Part shown: positions 22,975 to 35,739 of the stretch, in pieces
Layout: each line of letters opens with the position of its first letter
How positions within the stretch are numbered: position 1 is the stretch's first letter
Origin: Zingiber officinale
Taxonomy: Eukaryota > Streptophyta > Magnoliopsida > Zingiberales > Zingiberaceae
DNA length: 64,000 bases
Reading direction: 5' to 3'
Assembly: GCF_018446385.1 (NCBI RefSeq)
Contig: NC_055989.1
Coordinates: 131,343,004 to 131,407,003, forward strand
Notes under the pieces: generated by a model
Database searches by the model: none
What the model was told of the DNA's origin: nothing
What the model saw: only the letters and a program-made list of their open reading frames with translations
Translations under genes and position numbers: made by a program

Positions 22975-24970
22975 TATTAAGACACTCCTAGAGCTAGAGG
23001 GGGATGATTAGCTCTAATCACTTTGTTGATGATGATTTGTAGTGGAAACTTGAAACAATACTAACACCATTGATTTTACTTAGTATCCACCTCTTTAAGA
23101 TGACTAAGCTAAGGGTCCACTCTCCTCACTCACAAATATATTATGAAAACCTCCTTCTAGGAGGCGGAGAAGCCTCCTACAAATGTTCTCACATGAACAC
23201 AACAAATATAAGAAATACAACAAGAATAAGGAAATAAATACAATAATAAAGGAATTTTGCTCTTAATCTATTGTTGCTATTAGGGCTATAAATGAGTTGA
23301 GCGGAGCTTTGGGGTGTTCAAACTTGTTTAATAAGGTAACCGAGCCAAGACGATCTTAAAATAAACTAAGCTTTTGAAATGATTATTCAAGCTTAGTTTG
23401 GTTTATTTTTTATGAGCTTGAGCTTGTTTGAAACTTAACTTGAGCTTGGTTCATTTAGATGTTATCGAGCTCTCAATTCAAGCTTGTTTGATTGTTTGAA
23501 ATTTTAAGTTGTTGATTGGTTATTGAGCTTAATAATTCAAACTTATTTGTTTACTTTATTTTATTTTATTATTTATTTAGCATATTGATAAGAGTTTTAT
23601 TAATAAATATAATTCGTGAACATTGTTCAAGAACGTTATTCACGAGTATTAACGAGCAAAACATATATGTGTTCAAGCTTGTTTGTTTAGTTTAACGAGT
23701 TATTTAAGTTTGTTTGTTTAATTAATCTTGTGTATATTGAATGAACATAAAAAATCTCTTACCAAGCTGAACACCAGGCTTATTTACGAACGTTTGATTC
23801 ATTTACAGTCCTAGTTGTTATGGATTGCCTCTTGATGCTTGGAAAGTGTAGCAACACTTGTTTCCAAATGCTTCAAGAACTAGTAGAGAGGGGTGGAGAA
23901 GAAGATCTATGATTTCAATCTTAAAAGCCTCTATATCTCACGGATTAGGGTTCCAATCGATTGACATTACCCTCAATCGATTGTCATGTTAGATCAAAAC
24001 AAATCTAGTTGTTCAAACTTCATAACGGCTCTTTCTACTTCCCCCAATCAATTACCTAATCAATTAACTGCTTCAATCGATCACCTGATCGATTAAGAAG
24101 TGTTTGCTCACGAATTCCTCCTAATTGATTAAACTCCTTGTAACAAAAACAACTCCCCAATCAATTACCTAATTAATTGGAGGGATGAATCGATTGGCCA
24201 ATCAATTCAGTACCTCTACGTGCACGTAATTTAGGCCCATATCAATTAGCCAATAGATTGGTGAAAGCTTAATCAATTCAACTTTCTCCTCTCTCGTGAC
24301 ACACAGCTCTCAATTGATCAGATGATTGATTGACTTTGGCCCAATCCTAACTTGCTTAACTCAAGTCTAGGGTTTCCTTGACAATCTTAGGTCAACCGTG
24401 ACCTGTTGGACTTCCCCACCAAGTGTTCGGTTAACCTTTGACCCACTTGGACTTTGCCAACTTCCTATTGGACTTCCGATCACCAAGTACAATCCTTCTT
24501 AACTCACTTAGATTTTTCTATTGCCTAACCATAGTCAGGACTTTCCTCTTGCCAATGTATAATCCTTCTTGACCCACTTGGATTTTTCTTTGCTTAACCG
24601 TAATTAGGACTTCCCTTTACCAATGTGTGGTTCTCTTTGACCCACTTGGACTTTCCCGTATCAACGTATGGTCCTCCTTGATCCACTTGAACTTTCCCTT
24701 GCTTATCCCTCGAGTTAGGACTTTACCTTGCCTAACCTCTAAATTAGGATTTTGCCTTTGCCTAACCTCTAGTTAGGACTTTACTAAGTCAACTATCAAG
24801 CCCACCATGACCTATTTGACTTTCTTCTCCTATATCTTTAAGTATCCAATCAATCTTAACCTCTTTCAGATCTTTTCCAAACATATTGTCCAAAACTCGA
24901 AACTCAAGCTCGAACCCACTCGAGTTTAGTCAAATTGGTCAACCATAACCCAAGGACTATTGTACTAATA
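22975..24970 (-). repeat. Element C 3' LTR
   Basis: Similar to 28109-29464 over its length apart from the 533-bp insertion. Holds clusters of CAATCGATTG-type palindromes, for example 23954-23963 and 23974-23983, and a run of CTTGACCCACTTGGACTTTCC-like tandem phrases (24400-24800). Confidence 0.8.
23281..23813. mobile_element. hAT-like MITE with 8-bp target duplication
   Basis: 533 bp. Ends TAGGGCTATAAATGAG and ATTCATTTACAGTCCTA are inverted copies. Flanks GTTGCTAT (23273-23280) and GTTGTTAT (23814-23821) form an 8-bp target duplication with one change, the size typical of hAT. The matching site in the other C LTR lacks it. No transposase. Confidence 0.85.
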
Positions 24971-27900
24971 ATCTCCCGCTTTTTGATGTTTAACAATATG
25001 TTTAAGTTATGATAACCTATATTAGCCCAATTCATATATACCAAATGCATGAATGTAGATTTCTAACTTAAACAACACATTTTCTCCCTCTTTGACACTC
25101 ATAAAAAACTTTTTACCTTAAGAGTCAATTTTGTCAAAGGAACTCAATGAAAGTTTCATACCTTTCATTGTATCTTATGCTCAACCTTGCATAACTCCAT
25201 CACAATGAAGATTTCTAATTTTCCATTGTGTCCAATGCTCATCCTCGAGCCTTCATAACAATGAAAGTTCCCTATTTTCCATTGTTTCTTCATCCTTATA
25301 TAAAAGGATCATACTTTTAAGGAAGACTTCCCTCTCAAAACATGCACTAAATTTTTATCATTGCACCAACAATAATTTGGAGTTCCTAAACCTTTAGGAA
25401 ATTTAAAATTCAACTTTGAAACTAAATCTCCTCCTAAACTTCAATTTAGTCTCCTTTAATCATTCCTTTCTTATTTTTATCAAGAAAATCATCCTTAAAT
25501 ACTTATCAATGCATTTTAGAGAGTTAGGAATGGTTAACATTACTAAACATGATTTAATAGACTAAAATTAAATCATTTTAGCAAAAAAAAAAGTCTTTTC
25601 AATCGATTGAAATTGAGATTCAATCAATTAATTCATCTCAATCGATCAGCTCCACGAGCCTCTGTGCTCACGGAAATGCATCTTAATTGATTGATCAATC
25701 AATTTCAACTTTTAATCAATCACTTATTCAATTCCGCGAGCCTCTATGCTCACAGAAAAACCCTTTAATCGATCACTTGATTGATTCACTCAAGTCTCAA
25801 CTAATCATTTGATCGATTGGAGTTTCTAATTTTTTTGAATTCAATTTTAGACTGAATTTTAGAAACTCGTAAATAATTCTATAAGTTTTCAAAAATCATA
25901 AAATTTTACGTAGATATTATTTATATTATATACTTTTAGGGAAAAATAGCTTTATATGAAAATAACTTCCATCTTCAAAGATTGATACAAAATTAGAAAT
26001 AATTGAAAACTTCAATATTTCACTCTACTTTATATTCAATTAATCAATGACTTCTATCAAAAGATAGACTTCACCAAGATTTTTCAAAATAATTTTAAAA
26101 TGATTATCAAAATAAATTTCCAACTATGTTCTTTAGGCTAAATGCATATGACTTGTACACTTATTTTCCCAATGATTGGACTTCACATAATCTATTATTT
26201 TGACGATGCTAAAACTCTAAAAAGATGCACTAAATCAACATCTTGAGTTTTGTTATCTTCCTAACATCTCAGTTGTATCAATTGGGTCCCAAAAACACAT
26301 ACAAGTCAAACGTATGGTCTTTGAGGTGTAAAATGGATTTTCCCTAAACTAAGGGATCATGTATATCTAATTAGGTATTTAAACTTTAATCATCCAACCT
26401 AGGATGTCAATTTGTGTCATTGTCCTTAACTATAGGAAATTTAAAATAATACATGAGAATGATTATGACATACATCACATTAGTATTTTTCAAAAGAAAA
26501 ACTATCATAACTAAATGATGCATGTATAGCATGACATATGTTCAATTTCATATGGATATGAATGCAAAATATGATGCATGACATGTGATAGGACACACAA
26601 TCATGACAATTTTAGTATAAAGGAAATACTTAGATTATCTATTTATGTATCACTAATTAATCGCTAATTTTTTTTAAAAAAAACCTAAGTTGCCCTTATC
26701 TTCTTAAAAAAAGGTCAAAAACTCAACTTGACATTTCTTTGACTTTTAATACTAATTATGTCAATTTGATCAAGCTCCATTCTTAATATTTTATTGGCAC
26801 ATTTTACTCTTCAAGAGTAAAGATTAAACCTTTCACTTTTAAGGTATCACAATATCTTGAAAATGTCTTAAAGTGTCAACTTGACCAAGGTTGGGTTAAT
26901 TACCCTTCCAATTTGAGTTGACACACTCTAAACTCATCTAGAGTGTAGAGAACATGCTCTTAGAAACCTAAAACATATTGGTGTTCCTTGGGTGTTCTAG
27001 GTATTTATTAGGGTAACTTCCCTCGATACTTTCTCAATGACCTTTCTAGGCTTCTTAGAAGCTTTGGTCACACTAGATTTCTCAAGGTCAACCCTAGGGA
27101 TAACTTTCCTGTTGATGTAGGTTGCATTGATAATCAAATTTTGATCTATGACAAATAGGTTAAAGTTAGATGTGTTGTTTGTCTAAACTCTTTACCAAGT
27201 GTACAGGACATGATGGATCTAGAAGACTAGACACTACGCAAAAGTCCAACTAGGTTGATAGCTGGTATGAAGTCTAAATTGGTTGAGATATGGCAGGAGA
27301 AAGTCCAGCCAGGTTGGTAGCTGGAATGAAGTCTAGATCGGTTGACATCTGGCAGGAGAAAATCCAAATTGATTGAAATCTAACAGGAAGTCCTGGTGGG
27401 TCAAGGGACTTGAAGTCTGTAGTTGGTAAGTAGAGGTAAGTAATTGGAGGAGAGATCAGTGAGGGTGTGTTCCCGATTGATGGAACTGTAAGCGTCAGTC
27501 CAGCTTAGGTCCATTTGAGAAAATCTAAGTTGAGACCTTGACTAGATCCTGATCTCAGGGAGATGAAATCTAATTACTACTACTATCCTATTGTATTGTG
27601 TTAACTTTATTTTGTAGGATGAATATATATTTTTGTTGTTGTCTAGACTAATCCTTTTTTGCAGGAAAGAAAGAACTGAAAAAGGGTCACTGGGCACCTA
27701 GAAGGAATTCGAGTGCTCGAACCAGCTTCGCTCGGGTGGTTGCCAGGCACTCGGGTTGTCCGGGCGATCAGAGTTGGTCCAACACCCGAACTAGAAAAAA
27801 TATCCAAAAGCCGAGTTAGAGCACGACGACTTGCCAAACCCACGTCAACAGTCCAGGTGCTCGGAGAGGGTCCAAGCATATATCGTATCTGAATTTCCAA

Positions 27901-28108
27901 AAATCAAAGCTTCCAATTCAGAATGGTGGAGGTGCTCGAATATTGTATCTGAATCCATCTTGACACTCCATTTTTTACTTGAGCTTCTTGAATGATAATT
28001 TCTTAACTTCAAAATTAGGGATTCAAGCTTCAATGTCTTCTTCTTCCTCTAGCTCGTTACTCTCTCGGTGATTAGTCCTATGAAGAGTGATCTTGCTCTA
28101 ATACCACT
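24971..28108 (-). other. Element C interior, mostly non-coding
   Basis: AT-rich decayed interior. It contains another LTR-like segment (27114-27960), scattered CAATCGATT-like palindromes (25590-25820), and a gag remnant next to the primer site. No intact pol domain seen. Confidence 0.6.
27114..27960 (+). mobile_element. SIRE-like LTR fragment inside element C
   Basis: Starts TTGATGTAGGTTGCATTGATAA and carries a tandem repeat of about 66 bp (27245-27380, units with AGTCCAGCCAGGTTGGTAGC). Shares phrases with D (GGTAAG-AGGTAAG, GATGGAACTGTAAGCGTCAGTCC). Boundaries approximate. Confidence 0.5.
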
Positions 28109-29464
28109 TCTTAGGACACTCCGAGAGATAGAGGGGGTGAGTAACTTCAATTGCTTCGTTGATGATGATTTACAATGGAAACTTGAAACAATGTTAACAC
28201 CCTTGATTTTACTTGGTATCCACCTCCTTGAGGTGACTAATTCATGGGCCCACTCTCCTCATTCACATATACATTATGAAAACCTCCTTCTAGGAGATGG
28301 AGAAACCTCATATAAACATTCTCACACGAACACAAAAAATATGAAAAATATAACGAGAAATACAATAAGAATAAGAAAATAAATACAATAATAAAAGACT
28401 TTTGCTCTTGATCTCTTGTTATTGTGGATTGCCCGCCTCTTAATGTTGTGGATTGCATCTTGATGCTTGGAAAGTGCATCAATACTTATCTTTAAATGCT
28501 TTGAGAACTGGTGGAGAGAGGTAGAGAAGAAGATCCGTGATTTGAATTTTTGAATGCCTCTATATCCCGCGGATTAGGGTTCTCAATCGATTGACCTTAC
28601 CCCTATCGATTGCCTAATCGATTGGAGAGCTGAATCAATTGGCCAATCGATTAAGCACCTCTCTATGCACATGATTTAGGGCCCCAATCAATTAGCCAAT
28701 TGATTGGTGAAAGCTTAATCAATTGGCTAATCGATTCAGCCTTATCCTCTCTCGTGACACAGCTCTCAATCGATCAGTTGATCAATTGACTTTGGCCCAA
28801 TCAATTATCCAATCGATTACTCAACCCTAACTTGCTTAACCCAAGTGTAGGGTTCTCTTGCCCAACCTTGGTCAACCGTAATCCACTAGGACTTCTCCAC
28901 CAAGTATCCGGTCAACTTTTAACCCACTTGGACTTTGTCAACTTCCTGTTGGACTTCCAATCATCAAGTGCAATCCTTCTTGATTACCTACTTGGATTTT
29001 CCTCCTGCTTAACCATAATCAGGACTTTTCTCTTGCCAATGTGTGATCCTCCTTGATCCACTTAGACTTTTTTTTGACTAACCGCAGTTAGGACTTCCCT
29101 TTGCCGACGTGTGGTTCTCCTTGACCCACTTGAACTTTCCCTTTCCCTTTCCAACGTGCAGTCCTCCTTGACCCACTTGGACTTTCCCTTGACTAACCCT
29201 CGAGTTATGACTTTACTTTGCCTAACCTCTGAGTTAGGACTTTGTCTTTGTCTAACTTTCAGTTAGGACTTTACCCAGTCAACTATCAGGTCCTCCATGA
29301 CGTACTTGACTTTCCGCTTTTATATCGTCAAATATCCAGTCAACCTTGACCTATTTGACCTCTTTCAGATATTTTCCAAACATATTATCCAAACATCGAA
29401 ACTCAAGTTTAGTCAAACTGATTAACCTTGATCTGAAAACGATTACACCAATAATCTTCCAACA
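28109..29464 (-). repeat. Element C 5' LTR
   Basis: 1356 bp. CAATCGATTG at 28584-28593, with several more ATCGATTG variants to 28830, lies upstream (minus sense) of a TATA-like GATATAGAGG at about 28566-28557. Confidence 0.8.
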
Positions 29465-30344
29465 AGTCCAACTTAGATCCAATCTGAAATCTAAGTTTAG
29501 ATCAAGATTAAATCCCGATCTTAGTTAGACAAATCTAATTCACAAATATATAAATTGTTCATGCATTTGTGCTAACTCTATTTTGCAGATACTTTTGTTA
29601 TTAGACTAACATGTTTTACAGGAGTTTGAAGTGAAAAGTCAAGCTATAATGAACAGTACTCCATGCGCCTCAGTTGGTTAGAGGCACCTCTAGTGAATAG
29701 AAGCCCCTCGGGTACTTGGAGGCACCCCAAAGAGGAAGCAGTAGAGGCACCTCAAATGACTAGAGACACCTCGAAACTGATAAGCGTGAAGGATGAGCTT
29801 TGACGCATGGGAGGCGCCTCAGATCCATTGGATGTGTCGTCAATACCTTATAAAAGAAGTCTTCGGTCATAGCTCAAGACATCAATTTTTGATAAAGTTT
29901 CTACTCGATTCCACTATGCCATCATCTTGCTACTGCTTTGCGACCGTACTGCGTTGAACTCATGCTCGAGCCAACTTCAACAGCAAGAACCATGTCGGCG
30001 TCGAATTTCATTGTTGGCAAAATAATTTATTGTTGATTATTATTTTATTTACATAAGAAAGTGTAGTGTGTTACACTTTCTTCAATATCTTTGTATCCAA
30101 TCTCTCTAACCGAAGGTTTTTAAGAGAATTTAGTGAATTATCCATTGGAAACATCCCAAGGGAGCGTGAGTCTTGGACTAGTAGTTGTTAGGCTACGAAC
30201 CAAGTAATTGATCATGTGTTGTTCTTTATCTTGTCTCACTAGGCTTTTATTCCACGAAGCACTCGTTTTTGATAAGTTTTTAAACAAAAAAAAGTTTTTA
30301 AAATTACACGTGATTCACCCCTCTCACGTAGAAACGATCTTACA
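29465..30344 (+). mobile_element. SIRE-like LTR (element D), right piece
   Basis: Continues the LTR from 22974. Has GAGGCGCCTC (29811-29820) plus decayed GAGGCACCTC copies (29680-29770), then TATAAAA at about 29855. Ends near GATTCACCCCTCTCACG (about 30330). Confidence 0.5.
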
Positions 30345-30364
30345 TATATAAGAATGTTATTCAA

Positions 30365-30541
30365 CTTACCTTATGATGTTCACCTTGTGAGTACCAAGTA
30401 TTTTTTTTAAATTTTTTTTAGAGATTAGGGTTTAGTTTTTAGGATTTAGAGTTTGGATTATAGTATTAAAGCTAAATAAAAAAAAAAAATCATACAACAA
30501 ATTTCACATGGTGCTGACAAGGTGAGCATCATAAGATAAGT
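30365..30541. mobile_element. MITE with 27-bp terminal inverted repeats
   Basis: Left end CTTACCTTATGATGTTCACC and right end GGTGAGCATCATAAGATAAG are inverted copies with few mismatches. The interior is AT-rich and holds a TTTAGAGTTTGGATTATAGT phrase found in other small elements here. Confidence 0.7.
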
Positions 30542-31463
30542 AGGCTATTAAAACTATATACGACTGACTTTTGGACACCCCGAGTTCATTCAGTCATTCA
30601 CAGAGTCACGCACGAGCAGGTGTGCAGGCCAAAACTCCTATATATATACACACATGAAATTGTTAGCCAACACACCCCATTTGTGCATGGCGATGGATGA
30701 CTGAGTAGGATTTCAAGCGCCCCGAGTGCTCAAAATAGACTCAGGGCACCGAAAGCTCACTTAGTCGCCCACGTGTGACACACAAAGGGGATGTGCATGC
30801 TAACATTTTTTTTCTCTCTCTTGCTATATATATATATATATATAAATTTTTTAGTTTGCACATCCGCCCTTACACGAACTCTATGAATAACAAAGTAAAC
30901 TTTGGACGTTTGAAGTCAGTCGAGGAGTTCGGATCACTTTCAAACACCCTGAATTCACTCAATCACACATAGAATCATGCCCGAGTATGCAACCTAACAA
31001 ACTCCTATATATATATATTTGGATGTCCAATGTGAACGTCACAGCCGGTGAAATGTTGAACTTTTTTAATTTTTTAATTATATCAATAAAATTTTAAATG
31101 TAGAGCTTAAGTGTTGGATTATAATATTAAGTGTAAATAATTTTTTTTTCTTCGATGTCCACTGCAGGATAGCACTTTTCTTATCTTAAAAATCTAAGGA
31201 ATTCATAATAGATTTTCTTTTTCCTTGCAAATCAGCAAATGTGTTTAAAAATATGATTATAAAATAATAACAAAAAAAGAATGGCATGGCAGATAGTATC
31301 ACACTTGGTTCTAAGAGGATGAGGCTCTGAATCTCCTCCATTCATAAACCACATCCACACCCACTCTGCAAATCCACAGCCCAATTCCTTCTCCTTGTTC
31401 TCTTCTTTTAAGAAGAAGAAGAGGAGGAGGGAATTAACTGTTTTTTTTTTTAAGGTTAAGAAG
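30542..31463. other. Region upstream of the GCSH gene
   Basis: AT-rich. A further small inverted-repeat-like element may lie at 31020-31180 (GGATGTCCAATGTG and GATGTCCACTGCAGG ends). The gene's promoter and 5' UTR lie in the last few hundred bases; no clear TATA box was assigned. Confidence 0.45.
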
Positions 31464-33520
31464 ATGGCCTTGAAGCTGTGGGCCTCTTCAGCTGCCAATG
31501 CCCTCAAGCTCTCCTCCAGGGCTGCTGCTCCTTTCCCTGCCTCATCAATCTCCAGGTGCTTCTCATCTGGTAAGCTTCGTGAGCTGTTACTCTCTTTTTC
31601 ACTGACTTAAACTGCATTGGAGAAGGTCATTCGGGAAGCTGCTTGCTATGTGTTTGAAAGAATTCCCATGAGAGTTTATTGCTATTTCTGCCCGTCCTAA
31701 AAGAAGAGTTTCTGTTTTGATAGACTTGTCATTATGTTTGAGACAGAACTCTTAGGGTTTGGGGGGAAAGTGATACGAAAGATGCACATGAATGATGGTA
31801 AACACAGCCCTAATCTCAATAAGAAAGCTTATTGAGGTGCTGTAGCTAGTTTGTATGAGTTTCTTCTCTCTCTCTTTTCTTTTCCTTTTTTATCTTTGTG
31901 TTATTTTGTTTGTTTATTGAGAAGAATGTTATTGTTTTTTTATATAAACTTGTCGTTATGCTTTCGGTAGCTTCCTTGTGAGAATTTGAGACCTTTTGTG
32001 TAATTTTGAGATCTTTCTCAAGCTCCTTTCTTTGGTCTTGTTTCTTTTTCCTTGTTTTGAGTAGCTTAATGTGTTTGATAATTTTCTTGAGAAAGTTCAT
32101 TTAGAGAAGTAACTTATCATACATCCGAAAGAATTCAGAAAGGGTTTTGTATGACTTTAATTATGAGATTTTGAGAATTTTATGTTTGTTTTCAGAAATA
32201 TGTAGAAACTTTTCTCAAAATTTATATCAAAAGAAGTGAATCACTTCATTCTGATTTTACCCCTAGTAAACCCAATGATCTAGAACATTGTTTACATGAA
32301 TGGCCTTACTTTGTCTCCTTTTATTGTGTTTAGTGTTGGGATTATAAGTATCTTTGATACTGCTAGATGTGATTGAAGACTGTTCTAACACCGGTTGATA
32401 GAATCTACCACAAGCATGTGTCTTCGCGTCCCTTGGTAGAATGGCACAAATACATGAAGTAAAACACATGCAATTTAGCTTTAGACTCTACTCTTAGTAT
32501 TGATGAAGGAAAGTGGAAAAAGAAAGCTCTCTTATTTACATACGTCTTGATCTGTCATAGTCTCTAAACACACTTCATGGATATACTTCGTAACACACCA
32601 CTTACTAATTGTCGCCATGTAAAACTATGCCAAAAACCAACTAAGAAGATTCTAAAAATAGGATTTTTTTTATGCCATTATTATGTCAAACCCCATATTT
32701 AGTCTAAATATCCTTTAAAAAATCATCCAATATAACTGAACTCATTTTTACTAAACAAAACATTTAATTTCCTAAAATGTAATAACTCAAGAAGAAAATT
32801 ATATACCAAAAATTTACTTATACTATTTTGATCTTCAACTTCTGTCTTTGCTCTTGCAGTGATTGATGGCTTCAGGTACAGTGATTCTCATGAATGGGTG
32901 AAGCATCAGGGGGATGTGGCCACAATTGGCATCACTGACCATGCTCAGGTTCTAATTCCTTCTTATCTCAACTAACTAACAGTTATAATTAAAAAGAAAA
33001 GAAATATTGCCATTAATGAATTCTGAAATGGCAAATTATAATTTAATTGATTTAGTTTTGTGTAGAACTTGATGAACAAACAAGGTTCATATAATCATCT
33101 GAAATAGTTAGGACAAACACTACATCCATATCTTTACAGGGTCATCTCGGAGAGGTGGTCTTCGTGGAGCTGCCAGAATCCGGCACATCAGTCACGAAAG
33201 GAAGCGGCTTTGGAGCTGTGGAAAGTGTCAAGGCCACAAGCGATGTCAACTCTCCGGTCTCCGGTGAAGTCATTGAAGTCAACTCCAAGCTCACCGGGAC
33301 GCCTGGCCTGGTAAAATGAGATCTTGCCTCAGAATCAATTCAACACCCGAATCAAAACACTGATGTGCTTTTTGTTATCATTATTATCATGTAGATCAAC
33401 ACGAGCACATATGAAGATGGTTGGATGATCAAGGTGAAGCCTAGCGATCCATCTGAGCTTCAATCCTTGATGGATTCGAAGGAATACTCCAAGTTTTGCG
33501 AGGAAGAAGATGCGCACTAG
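31464..33520 (+). CDS. GCSH: Glycine cleavage system H protein, mitochondrial
   Basis: Lipoyl carrier of the mitochondrial glycine decarboxylase complex; it shuttles the aminomethyl group between P, T and L proteins in photorespiration and one-carbon metabolism. Exons in frame: 31464-31569, 32860-32948, 33140-33310, 33395-33520; 163 aa, the usual precursor size. Residues 1 to about 34 form a Ser/Ala/Arg-rich mitochondrial presequence ([16 protein letters not shown]). Mature part: YSDSHEWVK near the start, [20 protein letters not shown], then ESVKATSD, whose Lys is the lipoylation site, and a C-terminal [16 protein letters not shown]. All conserved blocks are intact and splice sites are canonical. 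Intron 1 is long (about 1.3 kb). Expression in leaf tissue is expected from the family, not shown here. Confidence 0.96.
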
Positions 33521-34677
33521 AGTATACAGATCGATCAATCTTGTTGCTTGTTACTGACAAGTTCAGTTCCTATGTGATCTTCTTCTTCCTGTTAATGCTT
33601 TCCCTTTTTCCTTTATTTTTTAAACAAAAGATTAAAAGGTGGAAACTTTGTTGTCTATACTTCTACGTGATAATTCCATTCGGTCTATTTCATTGTGTAA
33701 GAGCTAGATTGGATAAATGGATCGAGCAAGTTAGATGAATTGCACGATGGATCAAGTGACCCGTACAAGTGGTTCGATCGAGTTGAATGTGCGTCGGTCG
33801 TGTGAACTTCATGTGGGACCAACCTTAGGGGATGGAATGAGTCGATCATATTCAATATTTGGACTAACAAAACGAGCTAAACATGCTTAACAAGATAGAC
33901 TAATCGAAGTGGTCAAACAAGCTAAATAGATTGAATTATATATATCCCTATTGAGTGAGCCAAGTGACTCATCGAAGAAGACTTTAACAAATAAACCGAT
34001 GCAATTAGATAGGCAAGGAGTCACAAAGTGAGCTAGATGAGCTAGGCGATGAATCGAATAAGACGATATTAAATTGAATTGTTCTACTTATGGAGGGAAA
34101 AACCATCAATTTATTTTATAGAGAAAAGAAAATAAATTATGGAGATATAATAATAATAATAATAAAGAATATTTAGAATATCATCAAGTTAATTGTTGAC
34201 GTGGAAAAGAGAATGTTGATGGGTTTGAAAAAAAAAAGTTTAAATCAAAATTGTCAACCATTTGACATGTTTGACGTTGATTGTTGTGTATTACAGTCAA
34301 GATATAAGAGCTGTAAAGTAAGGGAGGTGAGCTCATCAGATCATCTCAAGGATTATCTATATATTTGATATTAGTGTTCATTTGAAAAATGAATTTAATG
34401 ATTTGTTAGACGCCAATTGCAATTTATCGATGTTTTGAGAGAATATATGTATATATAACATTTATATGCTGCGGATTTCATCAGAGCTTTTTGTTTTTTA
34501 TTTTTTCTTAGCTTGCTATTATTTCATTATCCTGCACATCCCGTGAATATCTTTAAAAAAAATTATTTTGAATTTTTTTTTACTTAATACTATAATTCAA
34601 CCTCTAAATACTAAAGATAAAATTTTATTGGCACAATTAAAAATTAAAAAAAAATAAACAAAATAAAATCATCATGG

Positions 34678-34678
<1 letters not shown>
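33521..34678. other. Downstream of GCSH, no gene seen
   Basis: 3' UTR of GCSH, then AT-rich DNA with no recognisable coding. Confidence 0.6.

Positions 34679-34732
<54 letters not shown>
34679..34732. repeat. (AT)n microsatellite
   Basis: About 27 uninterrupted AT units. A shorter AT run (about 35713-35735) borders the far side of the foldback element. Confidence 0.95.
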
Positions 34733-34733
<1 letters not shown>

Positions 34734-34735
<2 letters not shown>

Positions 34736-35705
34736 ATGTTGCGCTACGCTACAGTGTGACTGTGCGCATTGCTTAGCATATCCGCTTTCTCGTTTTTTTA
34801 ATTAATCATTTTTTTTATTATTTTTTTTATGATTTTGAATTTAAAAAATTTAACATTTCCTTATATAAACCGCATAGATATATCACCTAAACATATTATA
34901 ATACTATATAAATACTTAAATTTATTTCATTTTAAATTTGTTTAATTATATATTATAATCTAATTAGGAAACCTAAACCCTAAACGTAAAATCTTTAAAA
35001 AATAATACCTTAAAAATTATAACCTAATTGAGAACTTTGAACATATAAATAAAATCTAAAAAATATTTTAATTAATCTTTTAATTCAAAATATAAAAAAT
35101 AAAAAATATATTATTTTTTTTAGATTTTGAATTAAAAAAAATTAATATTTCCTTATATAAATAGTTAATACATTAATATATCCCCTAAACACATTACAAT
35201 ACTCCGTAAATACTTAAATTTATTTCATTAAAAATTAAAAAATAATATCTATTATTTTTTTAGATTTTGAATTTAAAAAATCAACATTCCCTTATAAAAA
35301 TCGCTAATACATTAATATATCCTTTAAGCATATTACAATACTATGTAAATAGTTAAATTTATTTCATTTTAAAATTTTCTTTTAACTAAACACTATAATC
35401 CAATTGGGTTATAATTTTTAAGCTATTATTTTTTAAAGATTTTACCTCTAGGATTTAGGCTTCCCAATTGGATTATAGTATTTAGTTAAAAGAAAAATTA
35501 AAAATAAAATAAATTTAAGTATTTATGGATTATTGTAATATATTTAGGAGATATATCTATGCGTTACTGATTTATATAAGAAAATGTTAAATTTTTAAAA
35601 TTCAAAATAAAAAAAAATAATTAAAAAAATGATTAATTAAAAAAATGAGAAAGCGGATATGCTGCACGACGCGCACAACATGCACTATAGCATCGCGCAG
35701 CATAT
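34734..35705. mobile_element. Foldback transposon-like element, 972 bp
   Basis: Outer 60 bp (ATATGTTGCGC...TAGCATATCCGCTTTCTC) matches the reverse complement of the far end (ATATGCTGCGC...CAGCATATCCGCTTTCTC). Inverted similarity continues inward for about 300 bp per arm. Inside, a unit of about 105 bp (GATTTTGAATTTAAAAAA...AAATTTATTTCATTTTA) occurs three times directly (34831-34940, 35120-35228, 35263-35373) and once inverted (about 35500-35610). No transposase. Inserted in an AT microsatellite, so the target duplication cannot be read. Confidence 0.8.
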
Positions 35706-35739
35706 CGGAATTATATATATATATATATATATATACACC

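Larger units (their letters stand above)
22975..29464 (-). mobile_element. Element C: old LTR retrotransposon nested in D
   Basis: Minus-strand element. Its 5' LTR is 29464-28109 and its 3' LTR about 24970-22975. Primer site TGGTATTAGAGC (one change from TGGTATCAGAGC) is next to 28109. The polypurine complement AATCTCCCGCTTTTTGATG starts at about 24970. Target duplication GGTCC (22970-22974) / AGTCC (29465-29469), one mismatch. Terminal TG is mutated in both LTRs (TATTAAG, TCTTAGG), a sign of age. The interior has no intact ORF; only a weak gag trace remains near 27930-28030. LTRs differ by an hAT-like insertion at 23281-23813 and many substitutions. Confidence 0.8.

Noticed and set aside
24400-24800. 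Regular repeats that could look CRISPR-like
   Set aside because: Units are degenerate, unevenly spaced, lie inside an LTR of a plant retrotransposon, and have no cas genes.
27643-27900. Minus-strand 85-codon frame
   Set aside because: Falls in a SIRE-like LTR fragment; no domain or codon signature of a gene.
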